Shown: piece by piece, positions 17,941 to 27,771 of the stretch
How positions within the stretch are numbered: position 1 is the first letter of the stretch
Layout of the letters: each line of letters opens with the position of its first letter
Assembly (NCBI GenBank): GCA_947488305.1
Contig: CANKZM010000003.1
Location: 558,001 to 622,000, forward strand
Source: an uncultured Roseobacter sp.
Lineage (GTDB): Bacteria > Pseudomonadota > Alphaproteobacteria > Rhodobacterales > Rhodobacteraceae
Direction: 5' to 3'
Length of the DNA: 64,000 bases
The notes under the pieces: generated by a model
Seen by the model: only the letters and a program-made list of their open reading frames with translations
Databases searched by the model: none
Told to the model about the DNA's origin: nothing
Program-made: the position numbers and the translations under genes

Positions 17941-19905
17941 TTAATTCCTCGTTCGACCACCCCTTGTAAAGTCGATTGAGTCGAAACTTTCGCGGCTGAT
18001 TCGCACCTCATCCGCATCCATTTTCACTCCGTTGTCGGCCACAACGACTTCACCATTGTCGTCCCGCGCGCTGCGCTGTGCTTCATCGGCAGCCTTGGCC
18101 GCTTCCGACAAGCGCCATGTCAGCCCTTCGTCAGCAACGCCACCAAGGTCCTCTGCCGCCTCGGCAATCTCTGCGCTCAGGCCCCGCGCGGCCTGCAACT
18201 TTGCAAGTTCTTCCGCAACGGCGATGCGCACTTTCTCAGGGTCGCCCGGTGTCCGAATACAAGGGATTATGGCGACATGGCTGCGCGTAAGCAGGTTTTC
18301 AAGGTCCTGTTCGCCCAAAAGCTCGGATAATTTTGCCCGCATCGGGTCGGCATCAACGGACATGTTCTGCAATAAGGCGTCGCGCAGATCGCCATGAAAG
18401 GGGTCACTGCACCGCATCCGCTCCAGATCCGCTTCGAAACTTTCTATCACCGAAGGGCACGTTGCCAACGCCGCCAAAATCACTGCCTCACGCATATGTT
18501 CAGCAACTTCCGGCGATTGCGCAACGGCCAGTGTCGAGGCTTTTGTTGACGCCAGCGCTGTGGCAGGCGCTGACGACCACCGCGCACCCGATGTCCGGCG
18601 ACCCTGTGCAGAACCGCGTTGCCCCCGAAAGAGCTGCCACCGTAAATCCTTGATTTCCTGCCCATAATGGCTGCGGATCGAAGGGTCCTTGATCAGCTTG
18701 ATCTTGTCCCGCAACGCCTTGTCCAGAGCGGCCTTGCGTTCCGGGCTGTCAAACACCTGCCCTTCGGTTTCGCGTTGCCACAACAGACGGACCATCGGCA
18801 TTGCCTGATCGAGCAGCTTTTGAAGGGCACCGGCGCCCTGTTCACGCAACAGATCATCCGGGTCCTTGCCCGAAGGCATCAGGGCAAACCGCAAGGAGCG
18901 GCCAGCCTCCAGCATCGGAAGCGCCAGATCGATCAGGCGCATGGCTGCGCGCAAACCGGCAGTGTCACCATCCAGCGCGATGATCGGTTCGGGTGAAATA
19001 CGCCAAAGCAACTGCAGCTGATTTTCCGTGATTGCTGTGCCGAGGGGCGCGACGGCGGCTTCAAAGCCAGCAGACGCCAAGGCGATCACATCCATATATC
19101 CTTCCGCGACGATCAGCGTCTGGCCTTTGCCGGCAGCGGTCCGCGCCGGTCCGTGGTTGAAGAGGCTGCGACCTTTGTCAAAAAGCTCTGTTTCAGGAGA
19201 ATTGAGGTATTTTGCATTGTCACTGGGGTCCATGGCGCGGCCTCCAAAAGCGATCGCGCGACCCCGCGCATCCCGGATCGGGAACATGATCCTCCCCCGG
19301 AATGTGTCATAGGGCTTCCCACCCTTGGTCGACGGTTTTGCTAGACCCGCTCCGAAGATCAGGTCATCCGCGACGTTCTTGGCTTTCAGATGATCCCAAA
19401 GCCCCTGCCATTGATCCGGCGCAAACCCGATCTCCCAACGCTCCAGTACGTCCGGCTTCAAACCTCTCCGCTCAAGATAGCCACGCGCTTCAGACGCCGC
19501 CCCTGTATTGAGTTGCAGCCGAAAGAACTTAACAGCCAGTTCCGTAACCTCGGCAAGCTGGCTCCGCCGATCCGCTTTTTGTTGCGCTTGCGGATCACGC
19601 TCGGGCATCGGCATGCCAGCTTCGCGGGCCAGGATTTCAACCGCTTCCATGAACCCCACGTTTTCGGTTTCCCGCACAAAAGAGATCGCATCGCCTTTGG
19701 CGTGGCACCCGAAACAGTAATAAAACCCTTTTCTATCATCGACGTGGAAGGAGGCTGACTTTTCCTGATGGAATGGGCAAGGCGCCCACATATCGCCTTT
19801 GGCCTGATTGGATTTGCGCGCATCCCACATGACTTTGCGCCCGACAACCTGTGTCAGGCTGGACCGTGCACGCAGCTCGTCAAGGAATCCCGGTGGAAGG
19901 CTCAT
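17941..19905 (-). CDS. dnaG: DNA primase
   Basis: Synthesises RNA primers for DNA replication. The 654-residue protein has an N-terminal zinc finger (C43, H46, C64, C67 in CPFH...CFGC), the RNA polymerase/Toprim core (VAEGYMDVIAL at about 265, ALDGDTAGLRA at about 312) and a C-terminal helicase-interacting region. The charged tail is typical of alphaproteobacterial primases. Together with downstream rpoD it forms the usual dnaG-rpoD pair. Confidence 0.97.
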   Translation of the reverse strand: MSLPPGFLDELRARSSLTQVVGRKVMWDARKSNQAKGDMWAPCPFHQEKSASFHVDDRKGFYYCFGCHAKGDAISFVRETENVGFMEAVEILAREAGMPMPERDPQAQQKADRRSQLAEVTELAVKFFRLQLNTGAASEARGYLERRGLKPDVLERWEIGFAPDQWQGLWDHLKAKNVADDLIFGAGLAKPSTKGGKPYDTFRGRIMFPIRDARGRAIAFGGRAMDPSDNAKYLNSPETELFDKGRSLFNHGPARTAAGKGQTLIVAEGYMDVIALASAGFEAAVAPLGTAITENQLQLLWRISPEPIIALDGDTAGLRAAMRLIDLALPMLEAGRSLRFALMPSGKDPDDLLREQGAGALQKLLDQAMPMVRLLWQRETEGQVFDSPERKAALDKALRDKIKLIKDPSIRSHYGQEIKDLRWQLFRGQRGSAQGRRTSGARWSSAPATALASTKASTLAVAQSPEVAEHMREAVILAALATCPSVIESFEADLERMRCSDPFHGDLRDALLQNMSVDADPMRAKLSELLGEQDLENLLTRSHVAIIPCIRTPGDPEKVRIAVAEELAKLQAARGLSAEIAEAAEDLGGVADEGLTWRLSEAAKAADEAQRSARDDNGEVVVADNGVKMDADEVRISRESFDSIDFTRGGRTRN

Positions 19906-20020
19906 CCCTTATATATCGGTCCCGACCTTCATAGAGTCCAGTGCAAGTACCATGAACAGGCGGATCAGAACGCCGCCACGCCATTCACATTTTGTCAAGC
20001 CGTCGCGCAGCTCAAAGCCC

Positions 20021-20365
20021 TCAGTTGGACTGCATGCTTTTCTTCATGGCCTGTATCTGATCCCAATTCGCGAGGCATTGCTGCTCGAACAGCGCGCCAA
20101 GATCATTCTTGCGAAGATCACGACGTTTCATGGAGTACACCTGATCCACCAACGGCGGAATTGCCTGAGAGTATTCTGTCGGCCATGTCGGATTAGAGGC
20201 GAGAATCTCGGAGGCCGCTTTATCTTTGCTCACCCGGTCCATACGGGCTTTCTGCACGGCGGCCATCACCTGGCCTTGGTAGCGGCAACTGTCCTCTTTA
20301 CTCGCTTCCGCAAAAACCGGTGCGCCAAGTGTTGCAAGCGCTATAGCGATCACAAATCGCATCAT
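20021..20365 (-). CDS. Small secreted protein, unknown function
   Basis: A 114-residue product with a signal peptide (MMRFVIAIALATLGAPVFA) and a helical, charged mature domain with two cysteines (DSCRYQGQV and FEQQCLANW). The double ATG at 20365 is preceded by GGGAGA. An A/T palindrome (A7T6 at about 20382-20394) lies between it and soxG and may mark the end of the sox transcript or a curved promoter. No family recognised. Confidence 0.65.
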   Translation of the reverse strand: MMRFVIAIALATLGAPVFAEASKEDSCRYQGQVMAAVQKARMDRVSKDKAASEILASNPTWPTEYSQAIPPLVDQVYSMKRRDLRKNDLGALFEQQCLANWDQIQAMKKSMQSN

Positions 20366-20398
20366 ATCAGGGTCTCCCACAAAAAAATTTTTTCCAGC

Positions 20399-20950
20399 TT
20401 AACCGCGCGCGGCGACCGCTTCCATAGCTTCATGCAACTCATCAACAAGAGTTGTTGCCATCGACCTGAAAACAAGGATCAGAAATGCGTCTTTATCCGT
20501 TCGCGTGATTGATGCTGTCATATGACCCACAAGGGTGCGACAGGTCTGACCCTGCGCGAAAGCGGAAGATCTCAAGTCAACTGGCACAAGGCGTGCGAGT
20601 ATGTCCTCGATCCTGTCACCCGTGATCGAAACTGCCGCCCAACCATCGGTCTGATCGGTCAAAGCCGCATATTGCGCAAGTCTGGCATCCGGCGACACGC
20701 CAACAAGAAGGGCCATGCCGCGCCCGAACCAAAGCACCCGCGTGGCATCCGACTGCGCCGTGGAATTCGGTGCCGGGAAATCGACACCATGGGCATCTCG
20801 CATGATCTGCGAGAAGGCTGCCTGCTGACCCGCAAACGGCGCTATGGACGTCATCCTCCCCAAATCAACTTCCATCAGAGTCACGCCACCCACACTCTTG
20901 GGCAATATTCCCGCGCAGGGCGACATGGCTACAAGCTCAACCACGGACAC
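20399..20950 (-). CDS. soxG: Sarcosine oxidase gamma subunit (copy 1)
   Basis: Fourth subunit of heterotetrameric sarcosine oxidase. The 183-residue protein belongs to the SoxG family, which is related to the folate-binding aminomethyltransferase fold and helps shape the folate compartment. The start is GTG at 20950 with an AAGGAG five bases upstream, overlapping the soxA end by 14 bases, so it is translationally coupled. It closes the soxB-D-A-G operon. Confidence 0.85.
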   Translation of the reverse strand: MSVVELVAMSPCAGILPKSVGGVTLMEVDLGRMTSIAPFAGQQAAFSQIMRDAHGVDFPAPNSTAQSDATRVLWFGRGMALLVGVSPDARLAQYAALTDQTDGWAAVSITGDRIEDILARLVPVDLRSSAFAQGQTCRTLVGHMTASITRTDKDAFLILVFRSMATTLVDELHEAMEAVAARG

Positions 20951-23864
20951 GGTCTCCTTTCGGATCTAGAAAGACCGGCGCACAGACCTCCGCGAGGATT
21001 TCCGAGTTGCGCAAAGCATCAACGACGCGAACCGTTTCTCCATGTCGGGTTTGTCCCCGTTTCAGAAACCCCAAACCGATGGAATGGCCAAATGTCGGTG
21101 AATGCGCGACCGAGGTGACATATCCTTCGTCGTATTCGCGTCGTGCTGGCGCGCCGCGCTCAAAGATGTGAGCCCCTGCCGTCAGCATTTGCTCTGCGGC
21201 CACCGGTTTCAACCCCACCAATTGTGCGCGATTTTCATCGACCAAACCCGGTCGCGCGGCCATCGTCTTGCCGATACAGTCCTTCTTCTCGCTGATCATT
21301 CCTGCAAAACCGATGTCAAAAGCGGTTGGCGTGCCGTGGATTTCCGCATGAGTGAGATGACCTTTTTCGATGCGCAATACGTTCAGCGCCTCCATCCCGT
21401 ACGCGCCCCCGCCCATTTCTTCCGCACGGTTGACCAATACGTCAAACAAGCTGGCCCCATAGCGCGCGGGAACTGCAATTTCATTCGCATGCTCACCCGA
21501 AAACGAAATGCGGAACAAACGACCGGTCACACCGCAAACCTTCACGTCACCACAGGCCATGAAAGGCCACTCCGCATCGCTCAAAGGTGCGTCCAGCAGG
21601 CCATCCAACAACGCGCGCGAATCTGGACCTGCCACGGCAAATTGCGCCCATTGTTCTGTGACCGAGGTAAAGCGTACATCCAGATCCGGGCGCAGCGCCT
21701 GATGAACGAATTCCAGATGCTGCATGACCGCCCCTGCTGCAGCGGTTGTCGTGGTCATTAAGAAATGCTGATCTGCCAGCCGCGCGGTCGTGCCATCGTC
21801 CATGACGGTACCGTCTTCACGCAGCATTAGCCCGTACCGAACGCGGCCAACCTTCAAGGTTGAAAACGTGTTGGTATAGACAAAATCAAGGAAGGCTCCC
21901 GCATCGGGTCCTTGAATGTCGATCTTGCCGAGGGTCGACACGTCACTGATACCAACGCTACGGCGCACCATGTTGACCTCGCGGTCACAGGCTTCGCGCC
22001 ATGTCGTTTCGCCTTCTTCCGGGAAGTAACTGGGCCGGTACCAGAGCCCTGCTTCGATCATCGGAGCACCACGGGCAACGCTGGCGGCATGCGACGTCGT
22101 ATATCGGCGTGGCGCAAACCCCATGCCCTGCCCGCCTGCTCCCATGGCAGCAATAGACACCGGAGCAAATGGAGGCCGAAAGGTCGTTGTTCCCGTCTCT
22201 GGAATGCCGCGGCCGGTCGCGTCGGCCAGCACCGCCAGTGCAAGAACGTTGGAGTTTTTCCCCTGATCCGTCGCCATTCCCTGCGTCGTGTAGCGTTTCA
22301 TGTGCTCCACCGAACGAAAGTTCTCTTTGGCCGCCTGTTTGATATCCTTGACCGACACGTCGTTCTGAAAATCGAGCCAAGCTCGCCCCACACCTGGCAC
22401 CGCCCACAAGGCTTCGATCCTATAAGGCGCATCTTCTGCCTCTGGAACGTCCGTCTTTTTGGGGCGTATTCCCAATTCCTTGAGCACTTCTATTGCCGCT
22501 GCGGCGCCCTCTCTGAGGCATCCCAAAGTGCTGAAGGACCCCGCACAGGCACCAGCGACCTTCATCCCGGGGATGGCCCCATCGGTGGGCACAAAGCTTG
22601 CAATATCGTCGCGCCAGGTCGGCCGCCCGTTCATATGGCAGGTCAGATGCACCGTAGGATTCCAGCCGCCGGAGACGGCGAGGCAATCCACCTGCAACCG
22701 TTTGATCCCACGACCATAATTGATGACCACTTCACGGAGACCAAGTCGTCCACTTGTATCCTGCACCGTCGCACTTGCAAAAACCGGGATGCCGCCCAGG
22801 TCTTTTGGTGCATCCGTCCGAGCATCGATCACGCCGACAACCTCAACACCTGCCGAAGACAGATCAAGCGCAGTACGATGGGCGTCATCGTTGTTGCCAA
22901 AAACCGCAACACGCTTTCCTGCGGCCACACCCCACCGGTTCAGGTAAGCACGGACCGCGCCAGCGGTCATGATGCCCGGTCGGTCGTTGTTGGGAAAGGC
23001 GATCTGACGCTCCAGCGCGCCAGCAGCCAAAATCGACCGTCGGGCTACGATCCGCCAGAAGGTCTCTCTCGGTATGCCATCCTGAGGGGCTCCGGGCCAG
23101 CGCTCCAAAGCACCAAAGGTGCCTTGATCGTAAGCGCCGGTGACAGTCGTCCGCGTCATCACCCGAACATTCGGCATAGCGCGCAATTCCGAGACGACGG
23201 CAGCCGCCCAATCGCTGCCTGCCACACCGTCGACGGAGTAGCTTTCTGCATTCAACCGCCCACCCGGCAAGCTGTCTTCATCCGCGAGGATCACGTCCGC
23301 ACCTGACCTGGCTGCTGTCAATGCGGCCATCAACCCCGCCGGACCCGCACCGATCACGAGAACGTCACAAAATGCGAACGCCTTTTCGTAGGTCTCGGCA
23401 ACTGCCTCCCCACCCAGCCCGCCAAGTCCAGCGGCCTTCCGGATCATCGGTTCATAGAGCTTTTCCCAAAAGCTCTTGGGCCACATGAAGGTCTTGTAAT
23501 AAAAGCCCGCGCCGATGAAGGGCCAGGCAAAATCATTGATCGCCATGGCATCAAAGGCGAGCGATGGCCAGGCGTTCTGACTGCGCACTTCCAACCCGTC
23601 ATACAGTTCCAGCGTGGTCGCCCGAAGGTTCGGATCCTGTGTGGCCCCCTGCCCGACCGTTACCAGCGCATTGGGCTCCTCGCTACCCGCGGTCATCACA
23701 CCGCGCGGTCGGTGGTATTTGAACGACCGTGCCATCAGGCGCTGCCCTTTTGCCAGGAGAGCTGAGGCCACGGTATCGCCGGCAAAGCCGGTGTGACCCA
23801 CGCCGTCGAACTGGAACCGGATCGGTGTCTTCCGGTCGACCAGACCCTTGCCGTCAATCCTCAT
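20937..23864 (-). CDS. soxA: Sarcosine oxidase alpha subunit (copy 1)
   Basis: The large subunit of heterotetrameric sarcosine oxidase, which oxidises sarcosine to glycine and transfers the carbon to tetrahydrofolate with release of hydrogen peroxide. The 975-residue protein has an N-terminal ferredoxin-like domain without an iron-sulfur cysteine set. An NAD-binding domain follows (VIGAGPAGLMAALTAARSGA, about residues 170-189). The C-terminal aminomethyltransferase (GcvT-like) domain covers about residues 600-960 and handles folate. Its ATG overlaps the soxD stop by four bases. Confidence 0.95.
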   Translation of the reverse strand: MRIDGKGLVDRKTPIRFQFDGVGHTGFAGDTVASALLAKGQRLMARSFKYHRPRGVMTAGSEEPNALVTVGQGATQDPNLRATTLELYDGLEVRSQNAWPSLAFDAMAINDFAWPFIGAGFYYKTFMWPKSFWEKLYEPMIRKAAGLGGLGGEAVAETYEKAFAFCDVLVIGAGPAGLMAALTAARSGADVILADEDSLPGGRLNAESYSVDGVAGSDWAAAVVSELRAMPNVRVMTRTTVTGAYDQGTFGALERWPGAPQDGIPRETFWRIVARRSILAAGALERQIAFPNNDRPGIMTAGAVRAYLNRWGVAAGKRVAVFGNNDDAHRTALDLSSAGVEVVGVIDARTDAPKDLGGIPVFASATVQDTSGRLGLREVVINYGRGIKRLQVDCLAVSGGWNPTVHLTCHMNGRPTWRDDIASFVPTDGAIPGMKVAGACAGSFSTLGCLREGAAAAIEVLKELGIRPKKTDVPEAEDAPYRIEALWAVPGVGRAWLDFQNDVSVKDIKQAAKENFRSVEHMKRYTTQGMATDQGKNSNVLALAVLADATGRGIPETGTTTFRPPFAPVSIAAMGAGGQGMGFAPRRYTTSHAASVARGAPMIEAGLWYRPSYFPEEGETTWREACDREVNMVRRSVGISDVSTLGKIDIQGPDAGAFLDFVYTNTFSTLKVGRVRYGLMLREDGTVMDDGTTARLADQHFLMTTTTAAAGAVMQHLEFVHQALRPDLDVRFTSVTEQWAQFAVAGPDSRALLDGLLDAPLSDAEWPFMACGDVKVCGVTGRLFRISFSGEHANEIAVPARYGASLFDVLVNRAEEMGGGAYGMEALNVLRIEKGHLTHAEIHGTPTAFDIGFAGMISEKKDCIGKTMAARPGLVDENRAQLVGLKPVAAEQMLTAGAHIFERGAPARREYDEGYVTSVAHSPTFGHSIGLGFLKRGQTRHGETVRVVDALRNSEILAEVCAPVFLDPKGDRVRG

Positions 23865-24130
23865 GACCTGTCGCTTTCAAACTGCGCCAGCGACACATTC
23901 AGGACATCGTGGGTGATTGTATTCCGCGTGACCACCAGCCACGCGCCGCAGCCTGCCTCATGGTACCAGAGGTCCTGCGTCTCCCCCGCAAGATTGTCCC
24001 GTAGGTGCAAATAGTCATCCCAAGCGGCGACGCCCGCATCCGGCGCGGGGCGACGCAGACCAACGGAATCACCGCGATAATAAAACTCGCGACGGTCCCG
24101 ATCACCGCAGAGTGGACAGGTCAATCTCAT
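23861..24130 (-). CDS. soxD: Sarcosine oxidase delta subunit (copy 1)
   Basis: The 89-residue delta subunit is the zinc-binding small subunit of the tetramer. CPLCG (residues 5-9) and HEAGCGAWLVV (about residues 57-67) supply the expected zinc ligands. Position between soxB (27 bases upstream) and soxA (4-base overlap) is the standard order. Shorter than the second copy at 50.5 kb, which has a longer C-terminal tail. Confidence 0.92.
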   Translation of the reverse strand: MRLTCPLCGDRDRREFYYRGDSVGLRRPAPDAGVAAWDDYLHLRDNLAGETQDLWYHEAGCGAWLVVTRNTITHDVLNVSLAQFESDRS

Positions 24131-24157
24131 CTATATTTCACCCATTCCGGTGTCACC

Positions 24158-25411
24158 TCAATGCAGGTTGTGTTGGGACCCGGTCCCTTCTTCGTCCATC
24201 AGACCATACCCGTCCCGGAAACGGTCCAGCCGGAACCCCCGCGCAGTCTCATGCGGCTCCTCCTTGGCAATCAGATGCGCAAAGGCATAGCCGGACGCCG
24301 GGACCGCCTTGAACCCGCCGTAGCACCACCCGCAATCGATAAAGAGGCCGGTTGTTTCGGTCTTGTCGATGATCGGTGATCCATCCGGCGTCATGTCCAT
24401 GATCCCGCCCCAGGAACGCAATACCCTGGCCTTGCCGATCATCGGCATCAGGGTCATGCCCGCCTCCATCACATGCTCCATCATCGGCAGGTTACCGCGC
24501 TGCGCGTAAGACGCGTAAAAATCCAGATCGCCGCCAAAAACCAGCCCGCCCTTGTCTGACTGGCTGATGTAGAAATGCCCCATGCCGAAGCTGATGACAT
24601 GGTCGATACAGGGCTTCAGACCTTCGGTGACAAAGGCTTGCAGGATATGGCTTTCAATGGGCAGACGCATGCCTGCCATGGCCGCCACCTGCCCTGATCG
24701 CCCGGCTGTGACAATGCCGACTTTCTTGGCCTTGATCGCCCCGCGCGTGGTTTGAACACCTTTGACGATGCCGCCTTCGATATCGATGCCCGTCACTTCA
24801 CAATTCTGGATGATGTCCACGCCGCGCTGGTCAGCACCACGCGCATACCCCCAGGCAACCGCATCATGACGCGCCGTGCCGCCGCGCGGGTGCAAAAGCC
24901 CGCCATAGATCGGAAAGCGCGTGTTGTCATAATCCAGATAGGGCAACAGGTCACGCAAAGCGTCTTGATCCAAAAGGATCGCGTCATCCCCTTGCGCATG
25001 CATTGCGTTGCCCCGCCGGACAAAGGCATTGCGCTGCCCATCTGAATGAAACAGGTTGATGACCCCACGCTGGGACATCATGGCGTTGTAATTCAACTCC
25101 TGCTCCAACCCTTCCCAGAGCTTGAGAGAATGGCTGTAGAACTCCTGATTTCCAGGCAGGTAATAATTGGCACGCACCACTGTGGTGTTCCGGCCGACAT
25201 TTCCACCCCCGATGTAGCCCTTTTCCAACACGGCAATGTTGGTCATCCCATGGTTCTTCGCAAGGTAGTAAGCGGTCGACAATCCATGCCCACCTCCGCC
25301 GATGATAATGGCGTCATATTCCGCCTTGGGCTCAGGGTCACGCCAGTGCGGTGCCCAACCTTTGTTCCCGGTAAGGCCTTCTTTCAAAATGCGCAGACCA
25401 GAAAATCTCAC
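24158..25411 (-). CDS. soxB: Sarcosine oxidase beta subunit (copy 1)
   Basis: FAD/FMN-containing subunit where sarcosine is oxidised. The 417-residue protein has the Rossmann FAD motif IIIGGGGHGLSTAYYLA (about residues 34-50) and GGTARHDAVAWGYARGA, whose histidine corresponds to the covalent flavin attachment site in this family. I use the GTG at 25411 because it gives the usual N-terminus (RFSGLRILKEGLTG) and has AGGAA eight bases upstream. The ATG at 25483 would add 24 unconserved residues. Confidence 0.94.
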   Translation of the reverse strand: MRFSGLRILKEGLTGNKGWAPHWRDPEPKAEYDAIIIGGGGHGLSTAYYLAKNHGMTNIAVLEKGYIGGGNVGRNTTVVRANYYLPGNQEFYSHSLKLWEGLEQELNYNAMMSQRGVINLFHSDGQRNAFVRRGNAMHAQGDDAILLDQDALRDLLPYLDYDNTRFPIYGGLLHPRGGTARHDAVAWGYARGADQRGVDIIQNCEVTGIDIEGGIVKGVQTTRGAIKAKKVGIVTAGRSGQVAAMAGMRLPIESHILQAFVTEGLKPCIDHVISFGMGHFYISQSDKGGLVFGGDLDFYASYAQRGNLPMMEHVMEAGMTLMPMIGKARVLRSWGGIMDMTPDGSPIIDKTETTGLFIDCGWCYGGFKAVPASGYAFAHLIAKEEPHETARGFRLDRFRDGYGLMDEEGTGSQHNLH

Positions 25412-25507
25412 GTCAGGCGTTCCTCGCTTTTCAGCAAAACCTAGCAAGACCTTCGTCCGTGGACCACGGCAAAAAACGACCATTTTCGTCGCAAGCGGAC
25501 CGGTAGT

Positions 25508-25520
25508 AAGGTAATACCTT
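25508..25520. promoter_or_regulatory. Palindrome upstream of the sox operon
   Basis: AAGGTA-A-TACCTT is a perfect 6+1+6 palindrome about 97 bases ahead of the soxB start and immediately after the DUF6151 stop codon. It could be an operator for the sox operon; no regulator gene is adjacent. Confidence 0.3.
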
Positions 25521-26102
25521 CTATTCGCGATAAGCAGCGACGCGCTCTTGCTCGCTCAAAATATGAGGCGTCACGACTGGCGCACCGTCCTTGGCAAAGA
25601 AGGGGGTCTGCCGGACCGTTCCCGACATGTAGCTTACCAGAGTTCTTTTGAGCAGGCCGCCGAGCATCGAAAAGAGACCCTTGTCTTTGCGAGGACCACC
25701 CGGCAACGCCATTTTGGTAAACCCAAGTGTCACGACAGGTCCAAAACCCTCGGCGCTTTCAAAATTTGGCCGCCACATTCCAGCCAGCGGGACCTTGGGC
25801 GTTCCCACGGTGTTGGCGATCGGAGTATTGCAGCATGAGGCGTACCAGCGGTGCAAACCCTTCGCCGAAAGCCGCAAACAGGCGAGGTTTTCGTTTCCGT
25901 CGGTGATTTCCAGTTTCGACGGCAAGACCTGAACCAGCGGGCTCCCGCCACCCGGCTCCAGGGACTCTTCTTGACCCAGATGACGCGCAAATGCCCTGCA
26001 ATCCCTGCAATAGCAGATCAGATGGCAGCCGTTTTGGGGTGCTGCATCGTGCAGCACCCCTTTGAGGCTGCCGCAGTCGCAAGAGAATTCAACTTTGCTC
26101 AT
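25521..26102 (-). CDS. DUF6151 protein (GFA/Mss4-like zinc fold)
   Basis: A 193-residue protein whose N-terminal part resembles the glutathione-dependent formaldehyde-activating (GFA) family. CDCGSLKG (about residues 8-15) and CYCRDCRAF (about 30-38) provide a zinc site, and ASCCNTPIAN (about 88-97) the second set. Function unknown. It lies directly upstream of the sarcosine oxidase operon on the same strand. That is suggestive, because demethylation of methylated amines produces formaldehyde, but a functional link is only inference. Start at the ATG of MSKVEF. Confidence 0.75.
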   Translation of the reverse strand: MSKVEFSCDCGSLKGVLHDAAPQNGCHLICYCRDCRAFARHLGQEESLEPGGGSPLVQVLPSKLEITDGNENLACLRLSAKGLHRWYASCCNTPIANTVGTPKVPLAGMWRPNFESAEGFGPVVTLGFTKMALPGGPRKDKGLFSMLGGLLKRTLVSYMSGTVRQTPFFAKDGAPVVTPHILSEQERVAAYRE

Positions 26103-26108
26103 TATCAA

Positions 26109-26132
26109 GCCCCGACAAATGGTTGCCGGGGC
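26109..26132 (-). terminator. Possible weak terminator after glutamate dehydrogenase
   Basis: Inverted repeat GCCCCG/CGGGGC with a 12-base loop, 37 bases after the gdh stop codon. On the minus strand it is followed only by TTGATAAT rather than a full T-run, so it may be a weak terminator or a stabilising 3' hairpin. Confidence 0.35.
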
Positions 26133-26169
26133 AAGCTATGGCATTCTGCTAGAGGTATTCAAGCGCCGA

Positions 26170-27603
26170 TCAGAGACCTTTGGCCTGATAGCTGGCCGCG
26201 ACCTTTTCGATGGCAACAAGATAGGCAGCCGTCCGCAGATCGTCGACATCGTCGCGACTATGCCAGACTGTTGCCATCTGACTGTAGGCCGCACGCATTG
26301 TGTCGTCGAGACCTGATCGAACCAGTTCCAATTCGTCTGCACCCCTGAGGTATTTTTCTTTGAAGTTTGGAGATAGTTGCCAATTCAGCCCTTTGTCGGT
26401 GCTCAAACGTTCCAATTCATCCAACAGGAGCTGGTGGCGTGCTTCTTCCTGCCGCCGTTGCATCCGACCGAAACGAATATGGCTGAGGTTCTTGACCCAT
26501 TCGAAATAGGACACGGTCACGCCGCCCGCATTGGCATACATATCCGGAATAATGACCGTCCCTTTGCGACGCAGAATTTCATCTGCGCCCACAGTCACCG
26601 GCCCGTTTGCAGCCTCAATGATGAGAGGAGCTTGCACACGTTCTGCATTGCTCAAGTTGATGACACCCTCAAGCGCCGCGGGTAAAAGTATGTCGCACGG
26701 CTCTTCCAGAACCTTGGCACCATCCTCCACGAGGTTGCTGTCAGAGAAGCCGACAATTGTACCATGCTTCATCAACCAGGCGCGCAAACTCTCCACATCG
26801 AGCCCGTTCGGATCGTAGAGAGCACCATCCCGCTCGATGATACCGGTGATGGTGCACCCGTCTTCCTCCGAGAGGAATTTTGCGGCGTGGTACCCGACGT
26901 TGCCGAGGCCCTGTACGATGACCGTTTTGCCATCAAGCGTTCCAGACATACCCGCCTTCTTTACGCCTTCAGCATCGCGGAAAAATTCGCGCAGTGCGTA
27001 TTGCACACCGCGACCCGTGGCCTCGGTGCGCCCTTGAATACCACCCGCATTCGTGGGTTTGCCGGTCACACAGGCGACACCGTTAATATCGGTCGTGTTC
27101 ATCCGTTTGAATTGGTCCGCAATCCACGCCATCTCGCGTTCGCCGGTGCCCATGTCGGGCGCTGGTACGTTTTGCGCAGGGTTGATCAGGTCGCGCTTGA
27201 TCAATTCATAGGCAAATCGACGGGTAATCAACTCCATTTCCTGCGCGCTATATTCGCGGGGATCAATGCACAATCCCCCTTTCGAGCCGCCAAATGGCGC
27301 TTCCACCAACGCACATTTATAGGTCATCAAGGCGGCAAGCGCCTCGACCTCATCCTGATTGACCCCCAGCGCGAACCGGATACCACCTTTGACCGGCTCC
27401 ATATGTTCGGAATGAACCGAACGGTAGCCTGTGAACGTTTTGATTTCGCCCCGGAGCCGAACTCCAAACCGTACCGTGTATGTCGCGTTACAGACCCTGA
27501 TCTTTTCCTCAAGGCCGGGTGACAGATCCATCAGGCTAACCGCCCGGTTGAACATTTGATCGACGCTTTCGCGAAAACTTGGTTCCGAAGCAGGCTGGCT
27601 CAT
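26170..27603 (-). CDS. Glutamate dehydrogenase (Glu/Leu/Phe/Val dehydrogenase family)
   Basis: Interconverts glutamate and 2-oxoglutarate plus ammonia. The 477-residue protein is full length. The dimerisation/catalytic domain carries EPVKGGIRFALGVNQDEVEALA and LVEAPFGGSKGGL, whose lysine is catalytic, and PAPDMGTGEREMAWIADQF. A Rossmann domain follows, with VIVQGLGNVGYHAAKFL (about residue 230). Cofactor preference (NAD or NADP) is not decided by eye. An AGGAG precedes the ATG. Monocistronic. Confidence 0.93.
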   Translation of the reverse strand: MSQPASEPSFRESVDQMFNRAVSLMDLSPGLEEKIRVCNATYTVRFGVRLRGEIKTFTGYRSVHSEHMEPVKGGIRFALGVNQDEVEALAALMTYKCALVEAPFGGSKGGLCIDPREYSAQEMELITRRFAYELIKRDLINPAQNVPAPDMGTGEREMAWIADQFKRMNTTDINGVACVTGKPTNAGGIQGRTEATGRGVQYALREFFRDAEGVKKAGMSGTLDGKTVIVQGLGNVGYHAAKFLSEEDGCTITGIIERDGALYDPNGLDVESLRAWLMKHGTIVGFSDSNLVEDGAKVLEEPCDILLPAALEGVINLSNAERVQAPLIIEAANGPVTVGADEILRRKGTVIIPDMYANAGGVTVSYFEWVKNLSHIRFGRMQRRQEEARHQLLLDELERLSTDKGLNWQLSPNFKEKYLRGADELELVRSGLDDTMRAAYSQMATVWHSRDDVDDLRTAAYLVAIEKVAASYQAKGL

Positions 27604-27771
27604 GGATCTTCTCCTATTGAATACGGGCCCGCATGGAAATGCGGACTCACCTTATAGGTGCAGACTATGGCCGGCGTTTCATGAATGCCAGTTTTTTAAG
27701 CGAGGTATGTATGATCGGCTTTTGCAGCGACGGTGAAAACGAATTTCCAGGGCCCGCGATGGTCCAAAGGG

